From NCBI RefSeq assembly GCF_018122625.2, contig NZ_JAGQFT020000002.1, positions 1-64,000 on the forward strand: a stretch of DNA of 64,000 nucleotides. Reading direction: 5' to 3'. A model generated the notes under the pieces. That model saw only the letters and a program-made list of their open reading frames with translations. It did no database searches and was not told the origin of the DNA. The translations under genes were made by a program, and so were the position numbers. Source of the DNA: Coralloluteibacterium stylophorae (GTDB lineage: Bacteria > Pseudomonadota > Gammaproteobacteria > Xanthomonadales > Xanthomonadaceae). This document shows positions 9,047 to 18,745 of this stretch, one piece after another (position 1 is the stretch's first letter; every line of letters begins with the position of its first letter).

Positions 9047-10003
9047 ATGAAGGCTGCAGTGGTCGAGAGTTTCGGAACGCCGCCGCGCTACGCCGAGTTC
9101 CGCGAGCCGGTCGCTGCGGTCGGCGAGGCCGTGGTGCGGGTGCATGCTGCCCCGCTGAGTCCGATCGTCCGTGCGCTGGCGGCGGGAAGGCACTACACCA
9201 GCGCCGCGCAGGCCGGCTTCGTGCCGGGCGTCGACGGCGTCGGCACGACGGCCGATGGCAGGCGGGTGTATTTCCTGTTCCCGAAGGCGCCCTTCGGTTC
9301 GCTGGCCGAACGCGCGCTGGTCGGGACGGAGATGATGGTGCCGGTGCCCGACGACCTCTCCGACACGCGCGCCGTGGCGGTGGCCACCGGCGGGCTTGCC
9401 GCCTGGACGGCGCTGAGCCGCCGGGTGCCGCTCGAAGCGGGCTCGACGGTGCTGGTGAACGGAGCATCCGGCATCGCCGGCGGCATGGCCGTGCAGATCG
9501 CCCGCCACTTCGGCGCAGGCCGCGTGATCGCCGTCGGCCGCAACCGCGCCCGCCTGGAAAGACTGGATGCGAATGCCTGCATCGCGCTGGACGAGGCTGC
9601 GGATGCCGCGCTTCATGCCGAGTTCCGCCGCGGCGTCGAGGTGGTGCTCGACTTCATCTGGGGCGAGCCGGGGCAGCGGGTGATAACGGCGGCCACGCGC
9701 GACCGTGCTTCGGGCCGCGGCGAACCGCGCCTGCGCTATGTGCAGCTCGGCAATGCGGCCGGAGAGACGGTCGCCCTGCGCGCCGACGCGCTCCGCAGCT
9801 CGGGGCTGGAACTCCTCGGATGCGGCATCGGCAGCGTCGCCGTCGCCGAGATGGTCGCCGGCGCCCGCGAGCTGCTCCAGGCGAGCCACGCCGCGGGCTT
9901 CGATGCGCCGGTGACGGTGCTCCCGCTCGGGGCGCTGGCGGAGGCCTGGGCGGGGCCGCCGGAGGTGCGCTACGTGCTGTGCCCGGGCGACGCGGCCGCC
10001 TGA
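9047..10003 (+). CDS. MDR-superfamily alcohol dehydrogenase/quinone reductase-like protein
   Basis: 318-residue zinc-free medium-chain reductase. The N-terminal GroES-like domain spans about residues 1-110. The nucleotide-binding fold begins at STVLVNGASGIAGGMAVQIA with a glycine-rich turn, and a basic residue after strand 2 (VGRNRARL) suggests NADPH. No catalytic zinc cysteines are seen. The ATG at 9047 has GGTGGAG about 7 bases upstream. It is divergent from an AraC regulator that may control it. Substrate unknown. Confidence 0.82.
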   Translation: MKAAVVESFGTPPRYAEFREPVAAVGEAVVRVHAAPLSPIVRALAAGRHYTSAAQAGFVPGVDGVGTTADGRRVYFLFPKAPFGSLAERALVGTEMMVPVPDDLSDTRAVAVATGGLAAWTALSRRVPLEAGSTVLVNGASGIAGGMAVQIARHFGAGRVIAVGRNRARLERLDANACIALDEAADAALHAEFRRGVEVVLDFIWGEPGQRVITAATRDRASGRGEPRLRYVQLGNAAGETVALRADALRSSGLELLGCGIGSVAVAEMVAGARELLQASHAAGFDAPVTVLPLGALAEAWAGPPEVRYVLCPGDAAA

Positions 10004-10061
10004 AGCGACTGCCGCCGGGAGGAGGCATCACCAGTTTCCTCGCCCGGCGCTTCGGCTTTTG

Positions 10062-10202
10062 CTCCTTCCCCCGCTTGCGGGGGAAGACTGGGATGGGGGT
10101 GAGGCGCGCAGCGCGCGCTGCTTCCGACGAGCTGGAACGCTCCGCGGCTGCGCCGCGCCCCCACCCCAGCCCTCCCCCGCGTCGCGGGAGAGGGAGCCAG
10201 GT
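10062..10202. repeat. dispersed GC-rich inverted repeat element, copy 1
   Basis: Two head-to-head copies of a 35-45 base element lie between convergent genes. One begins CTTCCCCCGCTTGCGGGGGAAG and continues TGGGATGGGGGTGAG. The other is its inverse (CCCCCACCCCAGCCCTCCCCC, then GCGGGAGAGGG). GCGC-rich palindromes sit in the middle. Near-identical sequence recurs at 18995-19171, and a degenerate version is visible at about 12463-12535. It resembles REP-type intergenic elements and could fold into a terminator-like cruciform. Confidence 0.75.
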
Positions 10203-10282
10203 CGCTCGGCTTCGCCCGTTTTCCCTTCGCGGGAGAGAGACGCCCGACAACCGCCGCGCTGTCCCCCGCGGCGGCCCGCGCT

Positions 10283-11176
10283 TCAGCCGTCGACCTTCAA
10301 CCAATCGATCAGCGCGCGCAGCGCCGGCGGAGTCTGCCTGCGGCTCGGATGGTAGAGGTGGTAGCCGGGGAAGGTAGGGCAGTAGGCGTCCAGCACCTGC
10401 ACGAGGCGGCCCGCGGCGAGGTCTTCGGCGACCTCGTGGTCGAGCACGTAGCCCAGGCCGACGCCGGCGCGGGTGGCGGCCAGTGCCAGCGACACCTCGT
10501 CGGCGATCAACGGGCCGCGCACGCGCATGTTGATGTCGCGGCCGTCGTGTTCGAACTCCCACGGCAGCAGTCCGCCGGTGCTCTTGAGCCGGTAGCCGAT
10601 GCAGGCGTGGCGCTCCAGGTCGGCCGGCGTCCGCGGCGGCGGGTGGCGGCTGAAGTAGTCGGGCGTGCCGACCACGATCGTGCGCAGGTCCGGGCCGACC
10701 CGCACGGCGATCATGTCCTTGTCCACGTGCTCGCCGAAGCGGATGCCGGCATCGAAGCCTTCCGCCACCAGGTCGGTCAGGCCGTTGTCGATGCTGACCT
10801 CCACCTGCACCCCCGGATGGGCGAGCAGGAAGCCGGGCAGCTTCGGTTCCAGCACCATCAGCGCGGCGTAGGAGAAGGTGGTGAGGCGCACGCTGCCGGC
10901 CAGCGTCCCGCGCCATTCGCCCAGCGCCAGCAGGCCTTGCTCGATCTCGGCCAGTGCCGGCTCGAGCGACTGCAGCAGGCGCTCGCCGGCATCGGTGGGC
11001 GCGACGCTGCGGGTGGTGCGCGCCAGCAGGCGCACGCCGAGACGGTCCTCCAGCCCGCGCATCGCATGACTGAGCGCGGAGGGCGACAGGCCCAGCGCCG
11101 CGGCGGCGCGGGTGAAGCTGCGCTCGCGCGCCACGGCGGCGAAGGCCGCCAGATCGTTGAGGTCCCGCCGCTGCAT
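10283..11176 (-). CDS. LysR-family transcriptional regulator
   Basis: 297-residue LysR protein. The N-terminal winged HTH includes LAAFAAVARERSFTRAAAALG and SALSHAMRGLEDRLGVRLLARTTRSV. The effector-binding domain runs from about residue 90. ATG 11176 gives the typical MQRRDLNDL start; an upstream ATG at 11212 is less likely. It is divergent from an aldo/keto reductase with 120 bases between, which is the usual LysR-target layout. The effector is unknown. Confidence 0.92.
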   Translation of the reverse strand: MQRRDLNDLAAFAAVARERSFTRAAAALGLSPSALSHAMRGLEDRLGVRLLARTTRSVAPTDAGERLLQSLEPALAEIEQGLLALGEWRGTLAGSVRLTTFSYAALMVLEPKLPGFLLAHPGVQVEVSIDNGLTDLVAEGFDAGIRFGEHVDKDMIAVRVGPDLRTIVVGTPDYFSRHPPPRTPADLERHACIGYRLKSTGGLLPWEFEHDGRDINMRVRGPLIADEVSLALAATRAGVGLGYVLDHEVAEDLAAGRLVQVLDAYCPTFPGYHLYHPSRRQTPPALRALIDWLKVDG

Positions 11177-11296
11177 TGCTGCATTCTGCTCACAGGCCCA
11201 TGCCGGCGGCAACGGCTAATCCCAACCCACCCCGGCCCATAGCCTTGCGAATTCCGGCCGCGCAGCCGTTGCGGCCCAAGACCCGAGGAGATCTAC

Positions 11297-12406
11297 ATGG
11301 ACCTGACCCACTACCGCAGCCTCGGCCGCTCCGGCCTGCTGGTGAGCCCGCTCGCGCTGGGAACGATGACCTTCGGCGCGCAGCGCTGGGGCTCGGACGA
11401 GGCCGCCTCGCGCGCGGTGTTCGATGCGTATGTGGATGCCGGCGGCAACTTCGTCGACACCGCCGACCTCTACTCGGGCGGGCGCAGCGAGGAACTGCTG
11501 GGCGCCTTCATCGCCGACGCCGGCGTGCGCGACCGCCTGGTGGTCGGCACCAAGTCAGGCTTCCCACGCCAGCCGGGCAACCCCAACGCCGGCGGCAACG
11601 GCGCCAGGAACATCCGCCTGGCGCTGGAGCAATCGCTCCGCCGGCTGCGCACCGACTACATCGACCTGTACTGGATGCACGTCTGGGACCGAGTCACCCC
11701 GCCCGAGGCCGTGCTGCAGACGCTGGCCGACGCGGTGCGGGCCGGCAAGCTGCTGCACTACGGCTTCTCCAACACGCCGGCCTGGTACGTCGCCCGCGTC
11801 GCCACGCTGGCGCAGGCGCACGGCCTGCCGGCGCCGATCGGCCTGCAGTACCAGTATTCGCTGCTCGACCGCGGCGTGGAGCTGGAGATCCTGCCGGCCG
11901 GCAATGCGCTGGGCCTGGGCCTGATGCCCTGGAGCCCGCTGGGCGGCGGCCTCCTCACCGGCAAGTACGGCCGCGAGATGCTGGCGCACGGCACGCGCGC
12001 GCCCGGCCTGCCGGCGGACGGAGAGGCCGCGGGACACGCGCGGCCCAGGGACGACGGCCGCCTGCACGGCGACAACCCCTTCGGCGGGATGCTGTTCACC
12101 GAGCGCAACTTCGACATCGTCGACGTCCTGCGCGGCGTGGCCGAGGAGGTCGGCCGTACGCCCGCACAGGTCGCGCTGGCCTGGGTGGCGCAGCGGCAGG
12201 GCGTGTCGTCGGTGCTGATCGGCGCCAGCCGCGTCGAGCAGCTCACCCAGAACATCGCCTCGCTCGCCGTGGCGCTGACGCCCGACCAGCAGCAGCGCCT
12301 GGACGCCGCGAGCCGCCCGCCCGGCATCAACCCCTACTTCATCTTCGAGCTGCCGGCGGCGATGCGGTTCGGCGTCGAGCACGTGCAGGGGTGGCGGGCG
12401 GCGTAG
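11297..12406 (+). CDS. aldo/keto reductase
   Basis: 369-residue NADPH-dependent aldo/keto reductase. The catalytic tetrad is visible: Asp in VDTADLYSGG, Tyr in the same motif, Lys in VVGTKSGF and His in YWMHVWD. The C-terminal cofactor segment is SSVLIGASRVEQLTQNI. It has a strong ribosome site (GAGGAG) before the ATG. The divergent LysR gene probably regulates it. Proteins of this subgroup reduce a broad range of carbonyls, and the natural substrate is not evident. Confidence 0.9.
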   Translation: MDLTHYRSLGRSGLLVSPLALGTMTFGAQRWGSDEAASRAVFDAYVDAGGNFVDTADLYSGGRSEELLGAFIADAGVRDRLVVGTKSGFPRQPGNPNAGGNGARNIRLALEQSLRRLRTDYIDLYWMHVWDRVTPPEAVLQTLADAVRAGKLLHYGFSNTPAWYVARVATLAQAHGLPAPIGLQYQYSLLDRGVELEILPAGNALGLGLMPWSPLGGGLLTGKYGREMLAHGTRAPGLPADGEAAGHARPRDDGRLHGDNPFGGMLFTERNFDIVDVLRGVAEEVGRTPAQVALAWVAQRQGVSSVLIGASRVEQLTQNIASLAVALTPDQQQRLDAASRPPGINPYFIFELPAAMRFGVEHVQGWRAA

Positions 12407-12570
12407 GGCTGAGGGGCATCGCCGGCGAAGGCGCACCCTTCGGAGACGCACCAGCCCACGCCGCTTCTGCCCCTGTCTCTTCCGGCACGCGGGAAAGGCC
12501 GGGGTGGGAGGCGCGAAGCCCGTCCACTGCCTGCGGCGCATTGCCCGGGAGTGGGCGGGTGCCCCGGGTG

Positions 12571-13179
12571 CTAGAGGACGGTATCGCAGGCGACGACGTC
12601 GGCAAGATCCTGGGTCGCGCGGTCGATCTGCGCTTGCACGTGCATGCCGTCGGGCGTGGCCAGGCCCTGGAGGTAGACGAAGCGCACGCTGTGCAGCCCC
12701 AGCGTGGCGAGCACGCACCTGAGGTAGTCGCTGAAGAAGTCGTCCTGGTTCTTCCGCGGCCCCTGGATGTAGCCGCCGCTGCTGGCGACGACGAACACCG
12801 GCCGGTCCGCGAGCCTGCCGACCTTGCGCCCCTCCACGTGGGCGAACGTGCGCTCGCGCCGCAGCACGTGGTCGATCCAGAGCTTCAGCGCAGCCGGAAC
12901 CGTGAAGTTGTGCACCGGCGTGGCGATGACCAGCGCGGTGCTGGCCTCGAGCTCCTGCACCAGCCCCTCGGACGCCGCGAACACCGGCGCGTCGAACGGC
13001 ATCGTGCGGACCAGCGCCGCGGCATAGTCCGCGGTCAGCGCCGGCAGCGGCGTGGCCTCGAGATCGCGCGTGCACAGCGCGCCATTCGCGGCGAGATCGC
13101 TCGCCAGCCGCGTGGCGAGCCTGGTGCCGGGGGAGGCCATGCCCCTGGGGCTGGCGTTGATCAACAGGACGTGGGACAT
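12571..13179 (-). CDS. azoR: FMN-dependent NADH-azoreductase / NAD(P)H quinone oxidoreductase
   Basis: 202-residue flavodoxin-fold flavoprotein. LLINASPRGMASPGTRLA is the FMN phosphate loop, ATPVHNFTVPAALKLWIDHV the conserved AzoR core, and ASSGGYIQGPRKNQDDFF the second FMN-contact segment. Length matches the AzoR family (about 200). It probably reduces quinones and azo compounds with NADH, protecting against thiol-reactive electrophiles. ATG 13179 is the natural start; the frame is open further upstream without support. It lies between the aldo/keto reductase and hmp, each in its own unit. Confidence 0.87.
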   Translation of the reverse strand: MSHVLLINASPRGMASPGTRLATRLASDLAANGALCTRDLEATPLPALTADYAAALVRTMPFDAPVFAASEGLVQELEASTALVIATPVHNFTVPAALKLWIDHVLRRERTFAHVEGRKVGRLADRPVFVVASSGGYIQGPRKNQDDFFSDYLRCVLATLGLHSVRFVYLQGLATPDGMHVQAQIDRATQDLADVVACDTVL

Positions 13180-13390
13180 GGATTGCGACCAGAAGGGCGG
13201 GAGGAAGGGAAGTGCGCGGCACGCGGTGGCATCCGCATGCGGTCCTTGCCTTGGAGCAGCGGCGCATCGCATGCGCCGCATCGCCGCCTGGGTGGGAGCG
13301 GGCCGCATCCTAGCGACCGGATCGATGCCTCCATAGGACCAAGTTCTCCCGCGCGCCATGGACCGATCCCCGCGCGCGGGACGCCGACGC

Positions 13391-14584
13391 TCACTGCAGT
13401 GCCGTGGCCGGTCCGAAGAACTCGTAGTGCACCTGCGCATCCGGCACCCCGGCCCGGCGCAGGTTGCCGCGCATGGCACGCATGAAGGGCTTGGGCCCGA
13501 GGAAATAGGCATCGATATCCCGGATGCCGTCGGCCTCCGGCGGCAGCCAGTCCTCCAGCGCCCGGGCATCCAGCAGGCCCAGGCGGTCCGGCGCCGGGTG
13601 GCCGACGGCGGCCTGCTCGTAGCAGTAGCGGCGGGTCAGCTGTGGATGCATGTCCGCGAGCGCGTCGATGTGCTCGCGGAAGGCATGGACCTCGCCACTG
13701 CGCGCGCAGTGGATGAAGGTGATGCGGCGTCCGGTCGCCAGCGCCTGGTGCAGCAGCGGCAGGGTCGGCGTGATGCCGACGCCGCCACTGATCATCGCGA
13801 TCGGCCGGTCGCCGGGCGCCAGGGTGAAGGCGCCGCTGGGCGCGTTGAGGTCGAGCACGTCGCCCACGTGCCTGTGGTCGTGCAGGTAGTTGGAGACCAC
13901 GCCACCGGGTTCGCGCTTGACGCTGATGCGGTAGGAGCGCCCGTTGGCCGGCGCCGAGAGCGAATAGTTGCGGCGCAGTTCCTCGCCCTCCACATGGAGC
14001 CGCATGCCGATGTACTGGCCCGGCAGGAAGTCCATGACCGGCTGGCCGTCGGCCGCGGCCAGGTGGAACGAGGTGATCTCCGCGGACTCGCGCACCCTGG
14101 CGGTGATGCGGAACGCGCGCTCGCCGCGCCACCCGCCCGCGGCGGCCGCCTGTTCGTCGTAGCGGCGGCCCTCCGCCTCGATCAGGATGTCGGCGAGCTG
14201 GCCATAGGCGAGGGTCCAGGCCCGCAGCACCTCGGGCGTGGCGACCTCCGGGCCGAGCACGTCGGCGATCGCCCGGATCAGGCAGGTGCCGACGATGGCG
14301 TAGTGCGGCGGCTGGATCTGCAGGGCCACGTGCTTGTTGACGATCTGGGTGGCCAGCGGGCCGAGCGCGGCCAGGCGGTCGATGTTGCGTGCGTAGGTCA
14401 GCACGCCGTTGGCCAGTGCGCGCGGCTGGTCGCCGCTGGCCTGGTGGGTGGCGTTGAAATAGGGGCGGACCTCGGGGTGCTCGGCCAGCATGCTGGCGTA
14501 GAAATGGGTGATCAGCGCTTCGCCGCCGGCTTCCAGCAGCGGGACGGTGGAGGTGACAATGGCGCGGTCGGTCTCGGAAAGCAT
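13391..14584 (-). CDS. hmp: flavohemoprotein, nitric oxide dioxygenase
   Basis: 397-residue cytosolic enzyme that converts NO and O2 to nitrate with NAD(P)H. The globin domain spans about residues 1-140 and includes the proximal heme histidine in NKHVALQIQPPHYAIVG. An FAD domain follows with RRNYSLSAP, then an NAD domain with MISGGVGITPTLPLLH and the family C-terminus YEFFGP. Length equals E. coli Hmp (396). It is divergent from norR. The intergenic region carries a sigma-54 promoter pointing at hmp and three NorR-type sites, so NO induction through NorR is expected. Confidence 0.95.
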   Translation of the reverse strand: MLSETDRAIVTSTVPLLEAGGEALITHFYASMLAEHPEVRPYFNATHQASGDQPRALANGVLTYARNIDRLAALGPLATQIVNKHVALQIQPPHYAIVGTCLIRAIADVLGPEVATPEVLRAWTLAYGQLADILIEAEGRRYDEQAAAAGGWRGERAFRITARVRESAEITSFHLAAADGQPVMDFLPGQYIGMRLHVEGEELRRNYSLSAPANGRSYRISVKREPGGVVSNYLHDHRHVGDVLDLNAPSGAFTLAPGDRPIAMISGGVGITPTLPLLHQALATGRRITFIHCARSGEVHAFREHIDALADMHPQLTRRYCYEQAAVGHPAPDRLGLLDARALEDWLPPEADGIRDIDAYFLGPKPFMRAMRGNLRRAGVPDAQVHYEFFGPATALQ

Positions 14585-14616
14585 GGCAATGTGTCGGGGT
14601 GGGGGTGCTCTTCTCC

Positions 14617-14632
14617 AGCAGGTGTCGTGCCA
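14617..14632 (-). promoter_or_regulatory. sigma-54 promoter of hmp
   Basis: On the minus strand TGGCACGACACCTGCT contains the -24 element TGGCACG and the -12 element CTGCT, with exactly 10 bases between the invariant GG and GC. This is the RpoN core promoter rule. It ends about 33 bases before the hmp ATG. The enhancer-like sites at 14676-14730 lie upstream, as required for a NorR-driven promoter. Confidence 0.8.
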
Positions 14633-14675
14633 GGTCCGGGCGTTCGTCCCATCAATCACTTACTGGTGCTTCGGA

Positions 14676-14730
14676 GTCGTTCCGACACGCTGTGCAGGTG
14701 TCGAAGTGACTTCGCCGGAGTCGAAATGAC
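14676..14730. promoter_or_regulatory. three NorR-type enhancer sites (GT-N7-AC)
   Basis: Three 11-base sequences fit GT-N7-AC: GTCGTTCCGAC (14676-14686), GTCGAAGTGAC (14700-14710) and GTCGAAATGAC (14720-14730). E. coli norV also uses three NorR sites of this form. The third overlaps the norR start codon at 14726, so NorR could also limit its own expression. The first is 44 bases upstream of the -24 element for hmp. Found by reading; no matrix score was computed. Confidence 0.8.
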
Positions 14731-16276
14731 ACGCCCCCGCCAGCTCGCTGCGCTGCTCCCCCTGATGGCCGACCTGGCCCAGGACCTGCCCGACGCGGAA
14801 CGCTACCGGCGCCTGCTCCAGGGCCTGCGCGCGCTGCTGCCCAGCGATGCCGCCGCGCTGCTGCGCCTGGACGGCGACAGTCTGGTTCCGCTGGCGGTGG
14901 ACGGCCTCACCGCCGACACGCTCGGCCGCCGCTTCCGCGTCGCCGACCACCCGCGCTTCGAGATCCTGCTGCAGCACGCCGGGCCGGTGCGCTTCGAGGC
15001 GGACAGCCCGCTGCCCGATCCCTACGACGGGCTGGTGGAGGGCCTGCACGGGCACCTGCCGGTGCACGACTGCCTGGGCTGCGTCCTGCGCGTCCACGAC
15101 CGGCCGTGGGGCCTGCTGACCCTCGACGCGCTCGAAGGCGACCGCTTCTCCGCAGTCGAGCTGGACCTGCTGCAGGCGTTCGCCAGCCTGGCGTCCGCCT
15201 CCGTCGCGGTCGCCGCGCGCATCCATCAGCTGGCCGAGCAGGCCGAGCTCGCGCGCGCGTCGGGCGACGCCGGCGGCGAGCCGCCGCGGCGCCGGCTCAT
15301 CGGCGCCGGTGCCGCGCATCGCCAGCTGCAGCGGGAGATCGAGCTGGCCGGCCCCAGCGACCTATGCGTGCTGATCCAGGGCGAGACCGGGGTCGGCAAG
15401 GAACTGGTCGCGCAGGCGCTGCACGCGGCCTCGGCGCGCGCCGGGCGCCGCATGGTCAGCGTCAACTGCGCCGCGCTTCCCGATACGCTGGTGGAGAGCG
15501 AGCTGTTCGGTCACGTGCGCGGTGCCTTCACCGGTGCCGGCGCCGATCGCAGGGGCCGGTTCGAACTGGCCGACGGCGGCACCCTCTTCCTCGACGAGGT
15601 CGGCGAGCTGCCGCTGGCCACGCAGGCCAAGCTGCTGCGTGCGCTGCAAGATGGCCACGTGCAGCGCCTGGGCTCGGACCGCGAGCACTGCGTCGATGTC
15701 CGCGTCATTGCCGCAAGCAACCGCGACCTGGCCGACGAGGTGCGCCGGGGCAGGCTGCGCGCCGACTTCTACCACCGCCTGAGCGTCTATCCGCTGCATG
15801 TGCCGCCGCTGCGCGTGCGCGGCCGCGACGTGCTGATGATCGCCGGGGGATTTCTCGAAGAGGCGCGCTCGCGGCTTGGACTGGGCGGGCTGCGGCTGGA
15901 TCCGCCTGCGCAGGCCGCGTTGCTGGGCTACGACTGGCCCGGCAACGTGCGCGAACTGGAGCACGTGATCGGCCGCGCGGTGGTCAAGGCGCTCGGCCGC
16001 CAGCCGCAGCGGCCGCGGATCGTCACCGTCACCGCCGCGGACCTGAGCCTGGTGCCGGGCGTCGACGCAGCGCCGCCGCCCGCCGCGGGCGCGCCGGAGC
16101 CGCCGGCGCTGGGGCTGCGCCAGGCCGTGGACGCCTACGAGGAAGGCCTGATCCGCGAAACGCTGGAACGGCACGGCTACCGCTGGGCGGCCGCGGCGCG
16201 GGCGCTCAGGGTCGATCGCGCCAACCTGGCGCGCAGCGCGCGGCGACTGGGCATCGCGCCGCCGCCGAAACGCTAG
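14726..16276 (+). CDS. norR: NorR, nitric-oxide-responsive sigma-54 activator
   Basis: 516-residue enhancer-binding protein. The N-terminal GAF domain (about residues 20-170), which in NorR binds the NO-sensing iron, is followed by an AAA+ domain with Walker A GETGVGKE, the sigma-54 contact loop GAFTGA, Walker B-type [11 protein letters not shown] and the arginine region. A C-terminal Fis-type HTH follows ([20 protein letters not shown], read from about residue 470). Start 14726 fits the family, and the long upstream extension overlaps hmp antisense. It is divergent from hmp, its likely target. Confidence 0.93.
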   Translation: MTRPRQLAALLPLMADLAQDLPDAERYRRLLQGLRALLPSDAAALLRLDGDSLVPLAVDGLTADTLGRRFRVADHPRFEILLQHAGPVRFEADSPLPDPYDGLVEGLHGHLPVHDCLGCVLRVHDRPWGLLTLDALEGDRFSAVELDLLQAFASLASASVAVAARIHQLAEQAELARASGDAGGEPPRRRLIGAGAAHRQLQREIELAGPSDLCVLIQGETGVGKELVAQALHAASARAGRRMVSVNCAALPDTLVESELFGHVRGAFTGAGADRRGRFELADGGTLFLDEVGELPLATQAKLLRALQDGHVQRLGSDREHCVDVRVIAASNRDLADEVRRGRLRADFYHRLSVYPLHVPPLRVRGRDVLMIAGGFLEEARSRLGLGGLRLDPPAQAALLGYDWPGNVRELEHVIGRAVVKALGRQPQRPRIVTVTAADLSLVPGVDAAPPPAAGAPEPPALGLRQAVDAYEEGLIRETLERHGYRWAAAARALRVDRANLARSARRLGIAPPPKR

Positions 16277-16286
16277 GTCCGCGCGC

Positions 16287-17702
16287 TCAGTCCCGGCCGC
16301 GCCGGTCGAGCACCGCGCACAGCCGGTCGCAGGCCTCCGCGACCGACAGCTCGTCCAGCGTGGCGACGTTGAGCAGCAGCCCCCGGCGCAGGGAAGCACC
16401 CGCGTACCAGGGCGACAGCGGTGCCGGCGCCAGGCCGTGCGCACGTGCGCGCAGCGCCAGCTCGACGTCGTCCGCGTCCGCCGGCAGCGAAAGCAGCACC
16501 GCCAGGCCGCTGGCCTGCACCCGATGGCCGCGTTGCTCAAGGCATGCCAGTACGGTCTGGCTGCGCTCGGCATACAGGCGCTTGGTCCGGCGCAGGTGAC
16601 GCAGGTAGTGGCCCTGCGCCATGAACTCGGCCAGCGCCCACTGCAGGGCCTGCCCCGGTGCCGGCGCCAGCATGGCCGCCGCCTCCGCGAGGGCCATCCG
16701 CAGCGCCGGCGGCGCGACGACGAAGCCCAGCCGCAGCGTCGGGCTGAGGGTCTTGCTGAAGGAGCCGATGTGGATCACCCGGCCGTGCCGGTCCAGCGAC
16801 GCCAGCGCCGGCGCCGCGCGTCCCTCCAGCTGCAGCTCGCTGAGGTAGTCGTCCTCGATGACGAAGGCCCCGCGCGTGGCCGCCCACGCCAGCAGCGCAT
16901 GCCGGCGCTCGGGCGACATCGGCATGCCCAGCGGCGCCTGCTGCCCGGCGGTCACCAGGGCCGCGGCCGCGTCGGGATGGCGTGCGATGCCGTCGCCGAC
17001 GTCCATGCCGTCGGCGTCGACCGGCACCGGCACCGGGCGGGCGCCGGCCAGCGCCAGCGCGCGGCGCGAGCGCGGGAAGCCCGGCTCCTCCGTCCAGACC
17101 GCCTTGCCGGCGAGCCCCAGCACATGCAGCACGAGGCCCAGCCCGCCGGAGAATCCGGAGGTCACCAGCACCTGCTCGGGGGCGCACTGGATGTCGCGCA
17201 CGATGGCCACGTGCGCGGCGATGCGCGCCCGGAGCTCGGCCTCGCCGGTGGGGTCGGGCGCGGCGGCCAGGGTTTCGCAGGCGCGCCTGACCGCCTTCCG
17301 GCGCAGCCGGGAGAGCAGGGGCGCAGGGAAGGCCGAGCCGCTCGGCAGTCCCATCTGGAACACGAGCGGCCGGTCGACCGCGGCGCCGGAGAACGGCTGC
17401 CCGGCGAGGGGGGCAGGCAGCGTATCGGGCGACGGCCGTGGCGGTGCGCGACCCGCCACGCGCGTCCCGCCGGCGCCGGCCGAGACGATCATGCGCGCGT
17501 CGATCAGCTGTTCGTACGCGCGCTGGACCGTGCCGCGCGACACGCCGAGCTGTGCCGCCAGGTCCTTCCAGGAGGGAAGCCGGCTGTGCGGCTGCAGCGT
17601 GCCGTGCTCGATGCCCGCGGCGATGGACCGCCGGATCTGCTCCGCCAGCGGAACCGGAGACTGCCGATCGATGGAAAGCGGGCGTGGGCCGCCGACGGCC
17701 AT
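16287..17702 (-). CDS. MocR/PdxR-type regulator (GntR HTH fused to aminotransferase fold)
   Basis: 471-residue fusion. The N-terminal GntR winged helix (LAEQIRRSIAAGIEHGTLQPH, RLPSWKDLAAQLGVSRGTVQRAY) lies in residues 10-75. The class I aminotransferase-like domain carries the PLP Schiff-base lysine in GSFSKTLSPTLRLGF and the cofactor aspartate region FVIEDDY. Such proteins sense PLP or amino-acid-derived ligands and act as repressors or activators, for example of vitamin B6 synthesis. The next gene upstream on the same strand is an SDR, which may be a target. Which subgroup it belongs to is not decided here. Confidence 0.88.
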   Translation of the reverse strand: MAVGGPRPLSIDRQSPVPLAEQIRRSIAAGIEHGTLQPHSRLPSWKDLAAQLGVSRGTVQRAYEQLIDARMIVSAGAGGTRVAGRAPPRPSPDTLPAPLAGQPFSGAAVDRPLVFQMGLPSGSAFPAPLLSRLRRKAVRRACETLAAAPDPTGEAELRARIAAHVAIVRDIQCAPEQVLVTSGFSGGLGLVLHVLGLAGKAVWTEEPGFPRSRRALALAGARPVPVPVDADGMDVGDGIARHPDAAAALVTAGQQAPLGMPMSPERRHALLAWAATRGAFVIEDDYLSELQLEGRAAPALASLDRHGRVIHIGSFSKTLSPTLRLGFVVAPPALRMALAEAAAMLAPAPGQALQWALAEFMAQGHYLRHLRRTKRLYAERSQTVLACLEQRGHRVQASGLAVLLSLPADADDVELALRARAHGLAPAPLSPWYAGASLRRGLLLNVATLDELSVAEACDRLCAVLDRRGRD

Positions 17703-17824
17703 GTCGTTCCTGCGGGGTGGTGCGCCGGCGGACAGTCTAGGACCGGCCGCGCGTGCGGCGGAGCCGGCACGGCCGCGACCGCGCGCAGGTGCGCACGATC
17801 GTACAGGCGTCGGCGCGCGGGGGC

Positions 17825-18745
17825 TCAGGCCTGCGCGACCAGCCGCTCGCCCATCCGCCACAGCCGTTCCGCGTTGTCGGCGTCCAGCGCGTAGGGCGCG
17901 CATCCGCTGAACTCCGTGGTGCGCCGTGGCACCACCGCCGCCTCGTTGCAGTCTTCGAAATAGCGCCCGCCGACGCCGTCCAGCAGGGGCGAGGCGGCCA
18001 GCAGGACGGTCGTGGCGGCGCCCTGCGCCGGCGACTTGCGGCGCTCTTCGGGCGTCTTCAGCCCGCCGGTGTGCTTCTGCAGGCCGGTGGCGATCGCGCC
18101 CGGATGCAGCGCGTTGGCGAGGATGCCGTCGTCGGCCCAGCGCCTGCTGATCCCGACCGCGGCCAGGATGGCGGCGGTCTTGGACTGCCCATAGGCCCCG
18201 AACGGCGTGTAGGGGATGAAGTCGAAGCCGATGTCGTCGAACACCACCGGCGAGAACAGATGGCCGCTGGATGCGACGCAGATCACGCGCGCACCGCCGG
18301 CGGCGGCCAGCGACGCGCGCAGGCCCAGCGTCAGCGCGAAGTGCCCCAGGTAGTTCACCGCGAACTGCAGCTCGTGGCCCTGCGCGGACCGGGTCAGCTC
18401 CGGCAGCGCCATGATCCCCGCGTTGTTGACCAGGACATGCAGCGGCCCGCGATAGCCCGCGGCGAAGGCGGCGACGCTGCGCAGATCCGCCAGGTCGAGC
18501 CGCGCGACATCGATCGCCGGGTTGCCGGTCTCCTCCCGCAACGACGCCACCGCGGCGGCGACCCTGGCGGGATCGCGGACCGCGACCAGCACCTCCGCGC
18601 CTGCCCTGGCCAGCGCCCGCGAGGTCTCCAGGCCGATGCCCGCAGCGCCCCCGGTCACCAGCACGCGCTTGCCGGCGAGATCGACGCCTTCGAGGACGTC
18701 GGCGGCCGTTGAATGGCGTCCAAACCCGGTCCGGATATCGGACAT
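17825..18745 (-). CDS. short-chain dehydrogenase/reductase
   Basis: 306-residue SDR of the retinol-dehydrogenase-like subgroup. The cofactor motif is VTGGAAGIGLETSRALA, the structural motif NNAGIMALPE, and catalysis uses Ser in VASSGHLFS with Tyr and Lys in AYGQSKTAA. An arginine after strand 2 (VAVRDPARV) suggests NADPH. ATG 18745 follows the family start. The frame stays open upstream through a repeat region but without coding character. It lies 122 bases upstream of the MocR-type gene on the same strand. Substrate unknown. Confidence 0.88.
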   Translation of the reverse strand: MSDIRTGFGRHSTAADVLEGVDLAGKRVLVTGGAAGIGLETSRALARAGAEVLVAVRDPARVAAAVASLREETGNPAIDVARLDLADLRSVAAFAAGYRGPLHVLVNNAGIMALPELTRSAQGHELQFAVNYLGHFALTLGLRASLAAAGGARVICVASSGHLFSPVVFDDIGFDFIPYTPFGAYGQSKTAAILAAVGISRRWADDGILANALHPGAIATGLQKHTGGLKTPEERRKSPAQGAATTVLLAASPLLDGVGGRYFEDCNEAAVVPRRTTEFSGCAPYALDADNAERLWRMGERLVAQA

